DNA of 64,000 bases from Chromohalobacter sp. 296-RDG (GTDB lineage: Bacteria; Pseudomonadota; Gammaproteobacteria; Pseudomonadales; Halomonadaceae): NCBI RefSeq assembly GCF_029889885.1, contig NZ_JARANY010000016.1:1-64000 (forward strand), read 5' to 3'. A program made the position numbers and the translations under genes. Numbering within the stretch: the first letter of the stretch is position 1; each line of letters begins with the position of its first letter. The notes beneath the pieces were generated by a model, which ran no database searches, had not been told where the DNA came from, and was given only the letters and a program-made list of their open reading frames with translations. Below are positions 49,726 to 59,517 of this stretch, piece by piece.

Positions 49726-52191
49726 TTAGAAGCTCGTCGCCCGATAACCGGGGATGGCTTCTTCGAAGTAACTATCGGCTTCTTGGCCAACGCCACCCAA
49801 GCCCTTGAACACGAAGCGCAGGAACAGTCCGCGATCCGTGTAGTCGTCCTCGATGGTATTGGCAGTGTCATTGTCTTCGACCCACTCGCGCCAGACGAGT
49901 TGTACGGCGGAGCAACAATCGTTGAACTGGACGCCCGCCAATTGCTCCAGGGCGCGATCGTTGGTGTTGTCATACAAGAAACGACCGATCAGATCCAGAC
50001 TCGAGGTCGCCTTGTAAGCGAACGAGACATCGTAATCCTCGCGATTGTAGCCCAGACGATCTTCTTCATCGTCCTGCGGCTGGAACCCTTCGAGTTGCCA
50101 GTTGTAGCCAAGATTCAATACGTGGCCGGCAGGATCCTGATACTGCAGATACGCCGAGGCCTTCTCGGTCATGCTGCGATCGGGGTCATAGAACCAGGAA
50201 TAGCGGCTACGCCAGCGCTCGGTCATCTGCCACTCCAACTCAGTGATCACCGGCGAGCGATCCCGCGTGGCGTTGTACCAGTCCTGATAATTGCGCTCAC
50301 GATCCGGCAAGGTATCGGGGTCGCCGTTCATGTCGATGTTGCGATTGGAGAAATAGCTGCTCTGCCCCACCGACAGCGACAAACGCTCGCGCCCAGTCGC
50401 GTCTTCCAAAAAGCGAGTAGAGAAACCGTAGGACAATTTGTTGACGTCGCCCAGGCGGTCAGCGCCGGAAAAACGGTAAGGCGACCACAGTTGTCCCCAG
50501 GAAACAGCTCGCTCGCTGGTGTCGAAGTCAGGGAAGTCGCTCTGATCACGCTCCGGCACATAGGCGTAGTAGAGCCGGGGCTCCAAAGTCTGGCGCCAAT
50601 CGGTGCCGAACAACGTGGTGTCGCGCTCGAAGATCAGCCCTGAATCCATCGACAGCACCGGCGCCACCAGGGAAGGATCTTCGTCACGGTCGGTCTGCCG
50701 GTTGCCGTAATCGAGTTGGTAGCTCGACTGCCAGAGCTGCGCACGCGGCTCGAGAAAGCCCCAACTGGGTTCGGCACGCCATCCCAGCGCCGGCGTCAGG
50801 TGCACGCGCGAGCCATTGGCGGCTTCGCGCTCTTTAATTTTGTGCCGATTGCCGGTTTCCTCATCCGTCCAGCGCCCTTGACTATCGACACCGTGGAGGT
50901 TGCGCCAGAAGTAGGTCGCGTTGGAATTCCACTCCTGATAGAAGCCGTTGTCCTGGCTCCAGCGGGCATCGGCGCTCAGGCTGGGCAGCCGATAGAACGG
51001 CTTGTCGTCCTCATCGAGCGGGTAGTCGAGCTTTTGATACCCTTGAGCACGCGCATCGAGGTGCCAGGTATCGCCGCGATAGGTCATGCGCGCCAAACGA
51101 TCCAAGTGATCGGTGTCCTGCTCGGCGAAATTACGCCCGAAATCATCGAAGTAACGCCCGTCGCTTGCCGCACCATACGCCAGTTGATAGTCCAGCTGCG
51201 ACGAGAAGCGTCCCGCATGCTGATAATCGATGTACCAACGCGCTTCGTCTTCGAAGGCGTCATCGGGATCGTTAGGGTTGTCGCTTGCGCCACCCCGATC
51301 GCTGGCCAGGTAGGCGCCTTCGACCGTTCCCTGATCGCTACCGAACAAGTAACGGAACTCACCGCCCAGCATGGCGCCATGCTCGCTCATCCAGCGCGGT
51401 GACAAGGTGGCATCGTAATTGGGCGCCAAGTTGAGGTAGTAGGGCTGGGTATAGTCGAGCCCATCGCTCGAAAAACCGAGCGTCGGCCATAGAAAGCCGC
51501 TCTGCCGACGGTCATCGATGGGAAAGCGCACCCATGGCCAGTAGAATACCGGCACGTTGCCCATCTCCAGGCGTGCATTGGTCGCGGTACCGAAGCCCTC
51601 TTCACGATCCAGAGTCACGTCGCTACCCACCATGCGCCACAGGCGGCTGCCTGGCTCACAGGTGGTGAAGCTGGCATCGTCGAGACGATAACGACCATCG
51701 GCCAGGCGTTGCAGCTCGACGGCGTCGCCACGCAAGCGCTGATCGTGGACGACATAGTGCGCATCGTCGATTTGTGCGGCGTCACTATCCAGCGCCATGC
51801 TGGCATCGCCGCCGCGCACCAGCAGTCCTGGATTGCGAACTGCCGTCGGCCCCTCGGCGAAGGCACGATCGCGCTCGGCGTTGACACGCACGCGCGGCGC
51901 TTCGAGCTGAGTATCGCCACGCCGCAGCGCCACCTCGCCGGACAGCATGGTGCCGCCATCGTCGCCATAGGCCGCGTCAGCGGAATCGGTACGGATCTGC
52001 CGCGGTGTCTCGCCGGCAGGCAGCTGATAGCCCGGCTCGACGTAACGTCCGCTACACAACGCGCCTTGCGGCGCGCTATCGCCCCAAGGCTGCCAGTCCA
52101 GCTGCTGCGCAGGCAGGGGAGCAGGAGGCGCTGCGTGGGCAGCAGCGGTCATCAAGCCTGAGAGGGCAGTCCAGAAGAATCGCTTGCCCAT
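49726..52191 (-). CDS. lptD: LPS-assembly outer membrane protein LptD
   Basis: An 821-residue beta-barrel protein that, with LptE, inserts lipopolysaccharide into the outer leaflet. A signal peptide (1-20, ending AHA) precedes an OstA-like beta-jellyroll (about 65-200) and a large barrel ending in ...ATSF, with the usual terminal Phe. The four cysteines of the disulfide switch are conserved in pattern: Cys46 and Cys178 in the N-terminal part, and the pair at 759-760 (NDCCSAVQLVWREW). First gene of the lptD-surA-pdxA series; 72 bases separate it from surA. Divergent from amgK. Confidence 0.97.
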   Translation of the reverse strand: MGKRFFWTALSGLMTAAAHAAPPAPLPAQQLDWQPWGDSAPQGALCSGRYVEPGYQLPAGETPRQIRTDSADAAYGDDGGTMLSGEVALRRGDTQLEAPRVRVNAERDRAFAEGPTAVRNPGLLVRGGDASMALDSDAAQIDDAHYVVHDQRLRGDAVELQRLADGRYRLDDASFTTCEPGSRLWRMVGSDVTLDREEGFGTATNARLEMGNVPVFYWPWVRFPIDDRRQSGFLWPTLGFSSDGLDYTQPYYLNLAPNYDATLSPRWMSEHGAMLGGEFRYLFGSDQGTVEGAYLASDRGGASDNPNDPDDAFEDEARWYIDYQHAGRFSSQLDYQLAYGAASDGRYFDDFGRNFAEQDTDHLDRLARMTYRGDTWHLDARAQGYQKLDYPLDEDDKPFYRLPSLSADARWSQDNGFYQEWNSNATYFWRNLHGVDSQGRWTDEETGNRHKIKEREAANGSRVHLTPALGWRAEPSWGFLEPRAQLWQSSYQLDYGNRQTDRDEDPSLVAPVLSMDSGLIFERDTTLFGTDWRQTLEPRLYYAYVPERDQSDFPDFDTSERAVSWGQLWSPYRFSGADRLGDVNKLSYGFSTRFLEDATGRERLSLSVGQSSYFSNRNIDMNGDPDTLPDRERNYQDWYNATRDRSPVITELEWQMTERWRSRYSWFYDPDRSMTEKASAYLQYQDPAGHVLNLGYNWQLEGFQPQDDEEDRLGYNREDYDVSFAYKATSSLDLIGRFLYDNTNDRALEQLAGVQFNDCCSAVQLVWREWVEDNDTANTIEDDYTDRGLFLRFVFKGLGGVGQEADSYFEEAIPGYRATSF

Positions 52192-52406
52192 GGTCCTCTG
52201 TGTCCTTGCCGAGTGGAATCGGTATTATACAGCCCCTGTCGCGTGCGTCTGCCTCGCGAAGACACACCAAGCGCAGCCACGCAGACATATCACGCGGCGC
52301 CATGAGCGTCGGCGATGCGCGACGAATGAAGGACGCGCCAGGGAATCGACGCCCAGCATGCGGCGGCGAACCAGGCCCGTCAACACGCAACCCACGAGGA
52401 GCCCGC

Positions 52407-53438
52407 ATGAACGAGCGCGCGGAGACCCTTCAACGCTGGATCGCCCGGCAACACGATCTGCCCTTCGACGCCTGCCCGCTGGAGGACGTCGCCGGTGATG
52501 CCAGCTTCCGCCATTATTACCGTTTCCGCCTGCCCGATGGGACCCAGCGCGTAATGATGGATGCCCCGCCCGAGCACGAGAACAGCCAAACGTTCGTGGA
52601 TATCGCCCGTGCCTGGCGCGCGGCCCGGCTACCGGTGCCTGCCCTGTATGGCGTCGACCTCGAGGCCGGCTTCGTCGAGCTCGAGGATCTGGGCGACGAC
52701 GTCATGCATCACCACTTGGGAAACGATGCCGATGCCCATGCTTGGTTCGAACGTGCCCTGCATCTGCTGGAATGCCTGCAGCGCCAGGCGCCCTGCGACG
52801 ACCTGCCCGAGTACGACCGCACCCTGCTGGCGCGTGAACTGAACCTGTTCCCCGACTGGTGTCTCACGGAGCTGCTCGATCTTCCCGTACCGCCCAGTTG
52901 GCCCGCCCTGCACGAGTCACTCATCGACAACGCCCTCGCTCAGCCCCGGGTCGCCGTCCACCGCGACTTCGATGCCATGAACCTGATGTTTCACGAAGAC
53001 GCACTGTGGCTCATCGACTTCCAGGACGCCGTCAAGGGACCGATCAGCTACGACCTGGTATCGCTACTACGCGGGCGCTATCGCCTATGGCCACAGGCGC
53101 GCATGGCCGACTTCATCGAGAGCTTCCACCAACGGGCGCTGGAGGATGGACGCCTGCCGCCCATCGACGCCGACATCTTTCATCGCCAGGTCGAGGCCAT
53201 GGGCGTGCAGCGTTCACTCAAGGTGCTGGGGATTTTCTGTCGCCTGACGCTTCGTGATGCCAAACCGCACTATCTGGAACGCCTGCCGCACTTCCTGGCG
53301 CATTTGCGACAAGGGCTTAAGGCGCTCCCCGCGCACGCTGAATTCCTCAGCTGGGTGGATACCACCTTCACCCCTGCGCTGTGCCGCGAACTCGACCGCC
53401 GGGGCATCGCTCATTCCCTGGAGGAGTGCATTTCATGA
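52407..53438 (+). CDS. amgK: Cell wall sugar kinase AmgK (N-acetylmuramate/N-acetylglucosamine anomeric kinase)
   Basis: A 343-residue phosphotransferase of the aminoglycoside kinase fold. The catalytic loop VAVHRDFDAMNLM near 190 and the metal-binding LIDFQDAVKGPISYDLVSLL near 207 match AmgK of Pseudomonas. It phosphorylates the anomeric hydroxyl of recycled N-acetylmuramate, bypassing de novo UDP-MurNAc synthesis, the step before MurU. GAGGAG lies 5 bases before the ATG. It overlaps murU by ATGA. Identification rests on the conserved order amgK-murU next to lptD. Confidence 0.93.
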   Translation: MNERAETLQRWIARQHDLPFDACPLEDVAGDASFRHYYRFRLPDGTQRVMMDAPPEHENSQTFVDIARAWRAARLPVPALYGVDLEAGFVELEDLGDDVMHHHLGNDADAHAWFERALHLLECLQRQAPCDDLPEYDRTLLARELNLFPDWCLTELLDLPVPPSWPALHESLIDNALAQPRVAVHRDFDAMNLMFHEDALWLIDFQDAVKGPISYDLVSLLRGRYRLWPQARMADFIESFHQRALEDGRLPPIDADIFHRQVEAMGVQRSLKVLGIFCRLTLRDAKPHYLERLPHFLAHLRQGLKALPAHAEFLSWVDTTFTPALCRELDRRGIAHSLEECIS

Positions 53439-54103
53439 AGGCCATGATCCTCGCTGCCGGCCTGGGGACACGGATGCGTCCCCTCACCGATCGTTGCCCC
53501 AAGCCACTGCTGCCAGTCGCCGGAAAACCGTTGATCGTGCACCACCTGGAGCGTCTAGCGGCGACGGGCATCACCGATATCGTGATCAATGTCAGCTACC
53601 GCGCCGAGCAGATCGTCGAGGCACTCGGCGACGGCCGACGCTTCGGCGTATCGCTCACCTTCAGTCACGAGACGACGCCCCTCGAGACGGCAGGCGGCAT
53701 TCGCCACGCACTGCCCTTGCTGGAAGACGCGCCCTTTCTACTCATCAACGGCGACGTCTGGAGCGATGTCGCGCTGGAGGCGTTGCCCGAACTGAGGGAC
53801 GACCTTGCCCATCTAGTGCTGGTCGATAACCCCGACCACCACACCCAAGGTGACTTCGCCCTCGACGACACGGGACGCGTACGGCTCGAAGGCACGCCCC
53901 GACTGACCTACGCGGGACTGGCGATACTCGCCCCCTCGCTCGTCGCCTCACTGCCTGACGATGCCCCCGCCAAGCTGGCGCCCCTGCTCCGTGAGGCGAT
54001 CACAACGGGACGTGTCGGCGGCACTCATCATCGCGGCAGCTGGGTGGATATTGGCACTCCCGAGCGCCTCGAGGCGCTGGACGCCCACCTGCGCGACATT
54101 TGA
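53435..54103 (+). CDS. murU: N-acetylmuramate-1-phosphate uridylyltransferase
   Basis: A 222-residue nucleotidyltransferase with the signature MILAAGLGTRMRPLTD and KPLLPVAGKPLIVHHLERL at its start, the pattern of sugar-1-phosphate nucleotidyltransferases. NGDVWSD near 108 carries a metal-binding Asp. With AmgK it makes UDP-MurNAc from recycled MurNAc, a route known in Pseudomonas to give intrinsic tolerance to fosfomycin. Translation is coupled to amgK through ATGA, with GGAGG 14 bases upstream in the end of amgK. Confidence 0.93.
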   Translation: MKAMILAAGLGTRMRPLTDRCPKPLLPVAGKPLIVHHLERLAATGITDIVINVSYRAEQIVEALGDGRRFGVSLTFSHETTPLETAGGIRHALPLLEDAPFLLINGDVWSDVALEALPELRDDLAHLVLVDNPDHHTQGDFALDDTGRVRLEGTPRLTYAGLAILAPSLVASLPDDAPAKLAPLLREAITTGRVGGTHHRGSWVDIGTPERLEALDAHLRDI

Positions 54104-54246
54104 GATCGGCCACGGACATCCCCATATTGAAAGAACGCCCTGTACGGCGACAGGCGACACGGATACGCCTCTCCCGTTACCATGCAACATTTCCAAGCCA
54201 CGCCCCAGGCGCGCGGCACACGCAGACAGATAAGGAACCCCAGCCC

Positions 54247-54672
54247 ATGAAAGCCAGCATCAAGTGGACCGACGGTCGCCAGTTCATCGCCGAGGCCGGC
54301 AGCGGCCATAGCGTGGTGCTCGATGGCAATCCCGAGCACGGCGGCCGCAACACCGGTGCACGCCCCATGGAAATGATGCTCATGGGCCTGGGCGGCTGCA
54401 CCTCATTCGATGTCATGCAGATTCTCGACAAGTCCCGCGCGCCGGTGACCGACTGCGTGGCAAGCGTCGAGGCCGAACGTGCCGAGGGCACCCCAGCAGT
54501 ATTCACCAAGATTCACGTGCATTTCACGGTGACCGGCCACGGCCTCAAGGAGGCCCAGGTCAAGCGCGCGGTGGAGCTCTCCGCCGACAAGTACTGCAGC
54601 GCGTCCATCATGCTCGCGCGCGGCGGCGTCGAGATGACGCACTCCTACGAGATCGCCGACGTTGAGGCATGA
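54247..54672 (+). CDS. OsmC family protein (YhfA-like)
   Basis: A 141-residue protein of the OsmC/Ohr superfamily. It has the two-Cys arrangement of the family in modified form: GLGGCTSFDVMQILDK near 56-70 and, later, ADKYCSASIMLARGG near 115. Ohr and OsmC reduce organic hydroperoxides; the YhfA branch that this resembles has an unproven role. AAGGAA lies about 11 bases before the ATG. Located between murU and speD, transcribed in the same direction. Confidence 0.9.
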   Translation: MKASIKWTDGRQFIAEAGSGHSVVLDGNPEHGGRNTGARPMEMMLMGLGGCTSFDVMQILDKSRAPVTDCVASVEAERAEGTPAVFTKIHVHFTVTGHGLKEAQVKRAVELSADKYCSASIMLARGGVEMTHSYEIADVEA

Positions 54673-54856
54673 AGCGCCCTGTGCAGCTCGTGCATGGCGA
54701 AGTGGTGAGCATGGCGGCGTGGAAGATTTTGCAATCGACAGATGCGCCGGTCACGGTGGATGTGCATAATACGCGCCTTCCTGTATACGCATCTGCTCGG
54801 GTTCCGGCGCCTGTTCGTCGGGTTCAGTACCAACCTGCCAATTGGGAGGCTCGGAC

Positions 54857-55651
54857 GTGACCGATAATCTCCGACTCCACGGGTTCAACAACCTGACCAG
54901 CTCGCTGAGTTTCAATATCTATGACATCTGCTATGCCAAGACGGAAGACCAGCGCAAGGCTTACATCGATTACATCGACGAGCTTTACAACGCCGAACGC
55001 CTGACGCAGATCCTCAAGGATGTCACCAATATCATCGGTGCTAGCGTGCTCAATATCTCGCGCCAGGATTACGAGCCGCACGGTGCCAGCGTGACCATTC
55101 TCATCGCCGAACATGAACTCGATGAGCACGATCCCGAGCATATCGAGCCGGGCCCGGGGCCGTTGCCCGAAACTGTACTCGGGCACCTCGACAAGAGCCA
55201 TGTCACGGTGCATACCTATCCGGAATCGCATCCAGACAACGGCATCAGCACCTTTCGCCTGGACATCGACGTCTCCACCTGCGGCATGATCAGTCCCCTC
55301 AAGGCGCTGAACTACCTCATCCACAGTTTCGATTCAGACATCGTGACCACGGATTATCGAGTGCGCGGTTTCACGCGCGACGTCGACGGCCGCAAGTTGT
55401 TCATCGACCACGACATCACCTCCATTCAGGACTACCTGGCGGAAGACACCAAGCGCGCTTATCAGATGGTCGACGTCAACGTCTATCAGGAAAACATGTT
55501 CCACACCAAGATGTTGCTGAAGGACTTCGAGCTCGACAATTATCTGTTCGGCAGCACGCGTCGCGACCTGACCTTCGAGGAAGCCCGCGATATCGAGGAC
55601 CGGCTACGCAAGGAGATGCTGGAAATCTTCTACTCCCGCAACCTCGACTGA
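54857..55651 (+). CDS. speD: S-adenosylmethionine decarboxylase proenzyme
   Basis: A 264-residue proenzyme, exactly the E. coli length, that makes decarboxylated SAM as the aminopropyl donor for spermidine. The start is a GTG at 54857 with GGGAGG 7 bases upstream. Self-cleavage occurs before the Ser of [12 protein letters not shown] (near residue 114), forming the pyruvoyl cofactor; the pattern around it is intact. The C-terminal half has [20 protein letters not shown] and ends YSRNLD. No spermidine synthase gene is near. A long hairpin terminator follows. Confidence 0.97.
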   Translation: MTDNLRLHGFNNLTSSLSFNIYDICYAKTEDQRKAYIDYIDELYNAERLTQILKDVTNIIGASVLNISRQDYEPHGASVTILIAEHELDEHDPEHIEPGPGPLPETVLGHLDKSHVTVHTYPESHPDNGISTFRLDIDVSTCGMISPLKALNYLIHSFDSDIVTTDYRVRGFTRDVDGRKLFIDHDITSIQDYLAEDTKRAYQMVDVNVYQENMFHTKMLLKDFELDNYLFGSTRRDLTFEEARDIEDRLRKEMLEIFYSRNLD

Positions 55652-55692
55652 TCCGCTGCGGGACGGTGGAGCCGTAAGCTCGAAGCTTGAAG

Positions 55693-55740
55693 AAAAAGCG
55701 ACCCCCACTTCGGCTAGATCGAGGTGGGGGTTCTGCTTTT
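55693..55740. terminator. Bidirectional terminator between speD and coq7
   Basis: A long stem centred on ACCCCCAC/GTGGGGGT is extended outward by AAAAGC and GCTTTT. It lies 40 bases after speD and 50 bases after the end of the convergent coq7 gene. Confidence 0.85.
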
Positions 55741-55786
55741 GGAGTTACTTTCAGTTTCCGGCTTCCAGCTCGTCTCGCAGGGGCGC

Positions 55787-56428
55787 TTACAGCGTATAGA
55801 CGGACTTGGTCATCACCTGCGACATCACCCTCATGCCCAGCTTGAAAGGGGCCGGGAAACGTGAGCCGCCCGCCTCCAGCGCCCAACGTTCGTGATGCGC
55901 TTCGTCGGTGCGCATCTGCTCGAGCACTGCCCGCGAGCGCCTGTCGCCATACGGCAGCTTGTGCATATGATCGTCGAGGTGCCGGCCGACCTGTTCTTCG
56001 GTGGCGGCGACGAAGCCCAAGCTAATGTTATCGCCCAGCTTGCCGGCCAACGCGCCCATACCGAAAGACGCCGCATAGAACGCCGGATTGAGATAGCTTG
56101 TCCGGCCATCGAGCTCGCACAAGCGTTCATCACACCAGGCAAGGTGATCGATTTCCTCGGCCGCCGCCTGCTCCATTTGATCACGTGTCTCGTGCAGCTT
56201 GGCGGTTGCCCCCTGCCCCTGATAGAGCGCCTGGGCGCACACCTCGCCGGTATGATTGATACGCATCAGCCCCGCAGCATGGCGACGCTCGGCGTCGGTC
56301 ATTTCGGCGTCCTGCGTGCCCACGGCGGGGTTGGCGCGTGAGGCACCGGCGGCGTGCGGCACTAGCGTGCGCAGGATGGTATCGAACTGCTGGATCAAGT
56401 TATCGGTGCGGGAAAGCTGGCGGGACAT
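55787..56428 (-). CDS. coq7: Demethoxyubiquinone hydroxylase (Coq7)
   Basis: A 213-residue membrane-associated diiron enzyme that hydroxylates demethoxyubiquinone, a late step of ubiquinone synthesis. The ferritin-like ligands are visible: RINHTGEVCAQALYQGQ near 56, AAAEEIDHLAWCDERL near 88 and EQMRTDEAHHERWALEAG near 180, giving the E and E-X2-H sets. It takes the place of UbiF in many gammaproteobacteria. The start at 56428 has GGAG 8 bases upstream. Ubiquinone made here feeds the bo3 oxidase encoded at 6.8-11.5 kb. Confidence 0.96.
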   Translation of the reverse strand: MSRQLSRTDNLIQQFDTILRTLVPHAAGASRANPAVGTQDAEMTDAERRHAAGLMRINHTGEVCAQALYQGQGATAKLHETRDQMEQAAAEEIDHLAWCDERLCELDGRTSYLNPAFYAASFGMGALAGKLGDNISLGFVAATEEQVGRHLDDHMHKLPYGDRRSRAVLEQMRTDEAHHERWALEAGGSRFPAPFKLGMRVMSQVMTKSVYTL

Positions 56429-56481
56429 GTAGGAGTCTCCATGCAACGAAGCGGAGTATAAAAAGCGCGACCATCGTGAAA

Positions 56482-56510
56482 CCGGGCCACTCGAGGAGCG
56501 AGTGGCCCGG
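56482..56510. terminator. 12-bp hairpin between coq7 and hinT
   Basis: CCGGGCCACTCG pairs perfectly with CGAGTGGCCCGG around a short loop. It lies 56 bases beyond the hinT stop, so it probably ends or stabilises that transcript, although no T-run follows. Confidence 0.6.
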
Positions 56511-56565
56511 CAGCATCAATGCGTCCATCGCTGGGAGAAACGCGCAATATGCTGGCGCGTTACGG

Positions 56566-56907
56566 TCAGCCCGCTGGCCAAGTGAAGCGACGACCGCCCA
56601 TCAAATGCATATGCACATGATAGACCGACTGGCCGCCATGGTCATTGCAATTCATCACTACGCGATAACCGTCCTCGGCAAAACCGAGATCCTGCGCCAG
56701 ACGTGCGGCGGTATGCTGTAGCCGCCCGATCAACGCCAGATCGCTCTCTTCGATGTCGTTGAGCGTAGCGATGTGCTTCTTGGGGATGATCAACACATGC
56801 GTGGGCGCCTGGGGATTGATGTCGTTGAACGCCACCACATGATCGTCCTCGTAGACGATATCGGGCTCGATATCGCGATTCACCATCTTGCAGAACAGAC
56901 AATCCAT
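56566..56907 (-). CDS. hinT: HIT family purine nucleoside phosphoramidase (HinT-like)
   Basis: A 113-residue cytosolic protein with the histidine triad HVHMH near 97-101. FCKMVNRDIEPDIVYEDD at the start and APTHVLIIPKKHIATLND near 34-51 are those of the HinT branch, which hydrolyses aminoacyl-adenylates and adenosine phosphoramidates. E. coli HinT has 119 residues. It stands between prkB and coq7 on the same strand. Confidence 0.95.
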   Translation of the reverse strand: MDCLFCKMVNRDIEPDIVYEDDHVVAFNDINPQAPTHVLIIPKKHIATLNDIEESDLALIGRLQHTAARLAQDLGFAEDGYRVVMNCNDHGGQSVYHVHMHLMGGRRFTWPAG

Positions 56908-56965
56908 GACCCTTCCTCTTCGCGTCGATGTAAAAATAGCCGTCCGGGCCTCGCTTGCAAAATAC

Positions 56966-57838
56966 TCAACGAAAGCGGCGCTGATCCAATAACTGCGTCA
57001 CCAACGGCGCCAGGATCAAATCCATGGCTAGCGACATGCGCGCGCCCGGCACGACCAGAGTATGCGGACGTGTCATGAAAGAGTCGCGAATCATGGTCAG
57101 TAGATACGGAAAATCCACCGAATGCGGGTCGCGAAAGCGAATCACCACCATGGACTCGGCATCGGTGGGAATATCCTGCACCTCGAAGGGGTTGGACGTA
57201 TCCACCGTCGGCACACGCTGAAAGTTGATGTGACTACGCGAGAACTGCGGCTGAATATAACGCACATAATCGTGCATGCGTCCCAGAATGGTATCGATCA
57301 CCGACTCTTGGGAATGGCCACGCAGATTGGTGTCGCGATGAATCTTCTGGATCCACTCGAGATTCATCGTCGGCGCGACCCCGACCAGCAGATCGACATG
57401 CTTGGCGATATCGTATTCATGCGTCACCAGCCCACCATGCAGGCCTTCGTAGAATAAGAGGTCAGTGCCACCAGGCACTGGCTCCCACTCGGTGAACGTG
57501 CCCACCTGATACCCAGCCTCGATATACTGCTTGTCTTCGGCATGGATGTAATGACGATGCATGCCCATGCCCAGATCGCCGTATTCCTGAAACAGGCCCT
57601 CGAGGCGATCGAGCAGATTGGCATCCACCGCAAAATGCGAAAGTTCGGATTTGCGGCTGGGCTCCTCCTCGAAGATGCGCGCCAGCTCATCGCGCGTGTA
57701 GCGATGAAAGGCATCACCGTCGACAAACGCCGCGTGAATGTCCTCACGCGCGAACATGCGCTCGAACGTCCGCTTGACGGTCGTGGTGCCGGCCCCTGAG
57801 GAACCGGTCACCGCAATGATCGGATATTCACGCGACAT
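56966..57838 (-). CDS. prkB: Phosphoribulokinase-family kinase (PrkB-like)
   Basis: A 290-residue P-loop kinase. The Walker A region AVTGSSGAGTTTVKRTFE is near 8-25, followed by DGDAFHRYTRDEL near 40, LLFYEGLHGGLV near 128 and the family segment IQKIHRDTNLRGHSQESV near 163. It matches the short class I phosphoribulokinases, including E. coli PrkB (289 residues). In autotrophs the enzyme makes ribulose 1,5-bisphosphate for RuBisCO, but no Calvin-cycle gene is visible here. The physiological role in heterotrophs is unresolved. The start at 57838 is supported by an AGAGAG site. Confidence 0.93.
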   Translation of the reverse strand: MSREYPIIAVTGSSGAGTTTVKRTFERMFAREDIHAAFVDGDAFHRYTRDELARIFEEEPSRKSELSHFAVDANLLDRLEGLFQEYGDLGMGMHRHYIHAEDKQYIEAGYQVGTFTEWEPVPGGTDLLFYEGLHGGLVTHEYDIAKHVDLLVGVAPTMNLEWIQKIHRDTNLRGHSQESVIDTILGRMHDYVRYIQPQFSRSHINFQRVPTVDTSNPFEVQDIPTDAESMVVIRFRDPHSVDFPYLLTMIRDSFMTRPHTLVVPGARMSLAMDLILAPLVTQLLDQRRFR

Positions 57839-57976
57839 GACGCATCTCTCTGGCTCGCGTAATTCTCGACACACGGCACATACTCACCGCGCGCTCGACA
57901 CTGCTCGATCGTACAGCTTCCATGTCGCGTTACCCTGCTCGTCGCTTATCGTTGGTAGAGCGGCATGCCGAACGTC

Positions 57977-59275
57977 TCATGCGCCGGCGTCGCGCTCCCG
58001 GGCCACCGCACGATGGGCGATGTCACGGCGGTACAACGCCTCTTGCCAGTCGATCGACGCCACGCCTTCGTAGGCATGCTCGCGCGCCACCGTGACGCGT
58101 GCCCCCAGGGCCGTCACACATAGCACGCGGCCACCGCTGGTCACGACCCGACCATCGTCGCGCAAGGCGGTGCCGGCGTGAAACACCTTGCAGCCCACGG
58201 CCTCGGCGCCGTCCAGCCCTTCAATGACATCGCCCTTGCGGTAGGCGTCGGGATAACCGCCGGCCGCCATGACCACACCCACCGCCGCGCGCGTGTCCCA
58301 ATCGCATTGCTGAGCCACGAGCTGCCCTTGTGTCGCCGCCAGGCACAGCGCCACTAGATCCGACTTCAAGCGCAGCAGAATGGGTTGGGTTTCCGGGTCG
58401 CCGAAGCGGCAGTTGTATTCGATCACCTTGGGCGCACCTTGCGGCGAGATCATCAACCCAGCGTACAGGAAGCCGGTATAGGGGCGCCCTTCGGCTGCCA
58501 TGCCGCGCACGGTGGGTAGAACGATCTCATCCATGATGCGCTGCTCGACCGCCGGAGTCACCACAGGCGCCGGCGAATAGGCGCCCATGCCTCCCGTGTT
58601 GGGGCCAGTATCGCCATCGCCGGCACGCTTATGGTCCTGGCTGGTGGCCATGGGCAACACGTGCTCACCATCCACCATGACGATGAAGCTGGCTTCCTCG
58701 CCTTGTAGAAACTCTTCGACCACCACCCGAGCACCGGCATCGCCGAAGGCATTGCCAGCGAGAATGTCGCGCACCGCCGTGTCCGCCTCCTCCAGCGTCA
58801 TGGCTACGATCACCCCTTTGCCGGCGGCGAGACCATCGGCTTTGATGACGATCGGCGCCCCCTGTTCGCGGACGTAGGACAGTGCCGGTTCGATATCGGT
58901 GAAGGTGGCATAGGCGGCAGTGGGAATCGCATGTCGGGCCAGAAAGTCCTTGGCGAACGCCTTGGAGCCCTCCAACTGAGCAGCAGCCTGAGTGGGGCCG
59001 AAGACAGCCAACCCCGCCGCTTGAAAACGGTCAACGACACCTTCGACCAGCGGCGCTTCTGGACCAACGATGGTCAGCTCCACGCCATTGTCGCGGGCGA
59101 AATTCTCCAGCCCCGGCAGGTCGGTGGCGGCGATATCCACGTTGGTGAGTTTCGACTCGCGCGCCGTGCCGGCGTTACCCGGCGCCACGAAGACGGCATC
59201 GACCCGTGGGGATTGAGCCGCCTTCCAGGCGAGTGCGTGCTCGCGGCCACCGCCGCCGATGATCAAAACCTTCAT
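57977..59275 (-). CDS. purD: Phosphoribosylamine-glycine ligase
   Basis: A 432-residue ATP-grasp enzyme, second step of purine synthesis, joining glycine to phosphoribosylamine. It opens with KVLIIGGGGREHALAWKA; KADGLAAGKGVIVAMTLEEA near 146, the family signature RFGDPETQPILLRL near 290 and the C-terminal domain are intact. Length is as in E. coli (429). Its usual partner purH is not adjacent in the window; on its upstream side it is divergent from rsmE. Confidence 0.98.
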   Translation of the reverse strand: MKVLIIGGGGREHALAWKAAQSPRVDAVFVAPGNAGTARESKLTNVDIAATDLPGLENFARDNGVELTIVGPEAPLVEGVVDRFQAAGLAVFGPTQAAAQLEGSKAFAKDFLARHAIPTAAYATFTDIEPALSYVREQGAPIVIKADGLAAGKGVIVAMTLEEADTAVRDILAGNAFGDAGARVVVEEFLQGEEASFIVMVDGEHVLPMATSQDHKRAGDGDTGPNTGGMGAYSPAPVVTPAVEQRIMDEIVLPTVRGMAAEGRPYTGFLYAGLMISPQGAPKVIEYNCRFGDPETQPILLRLKSDLVALCLAATQGQLVAQQCDWDTRAAVGVVMAAGGYPDAYRKGDVIEGLDGAEAVGCKVFHAGTALRDDGRVVTSGGRVLCVTALGARVTVAREHAYEGVASIDWQEALYRRDIAHRAVARERDAGA

Positions 59276-59517
59276 CTGGATAAGACCTTATGGAGCTATG
59301 ACGAAAAAGATCGAACTATTATGGCAGAAAGCGTGCGCCACGACAGAGCAAGGTGTCAGCGTTCCGGCATATCGCCGTTCCGCATCTGAATTTCGCGTAT
59401 CACACCGTCTTCAATGAGACTTTCAAGTCATTGTGCACCGACATTGAAGCAGCGCAAGCCACCCACGACAGCAAGCGGGCATGGTAGTAGACTAAGCGCG
59501 CCATTCGCGGAGCTTCC

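Noticed and set aside
48619-50643. A 674-codon open frame on the plus strand opposite surA and lptD
   Set aside because: It lies over two well-identified genes and is the reverse-strand shadow of their codon use.
54669-54860. A 63-codon frame that begins with an ATGA overlap at the end of the OsmC gene
   Set aside because: The ribosome binding site spacing is too short, the frame runs into the speD start, and no pattern supports a protein.
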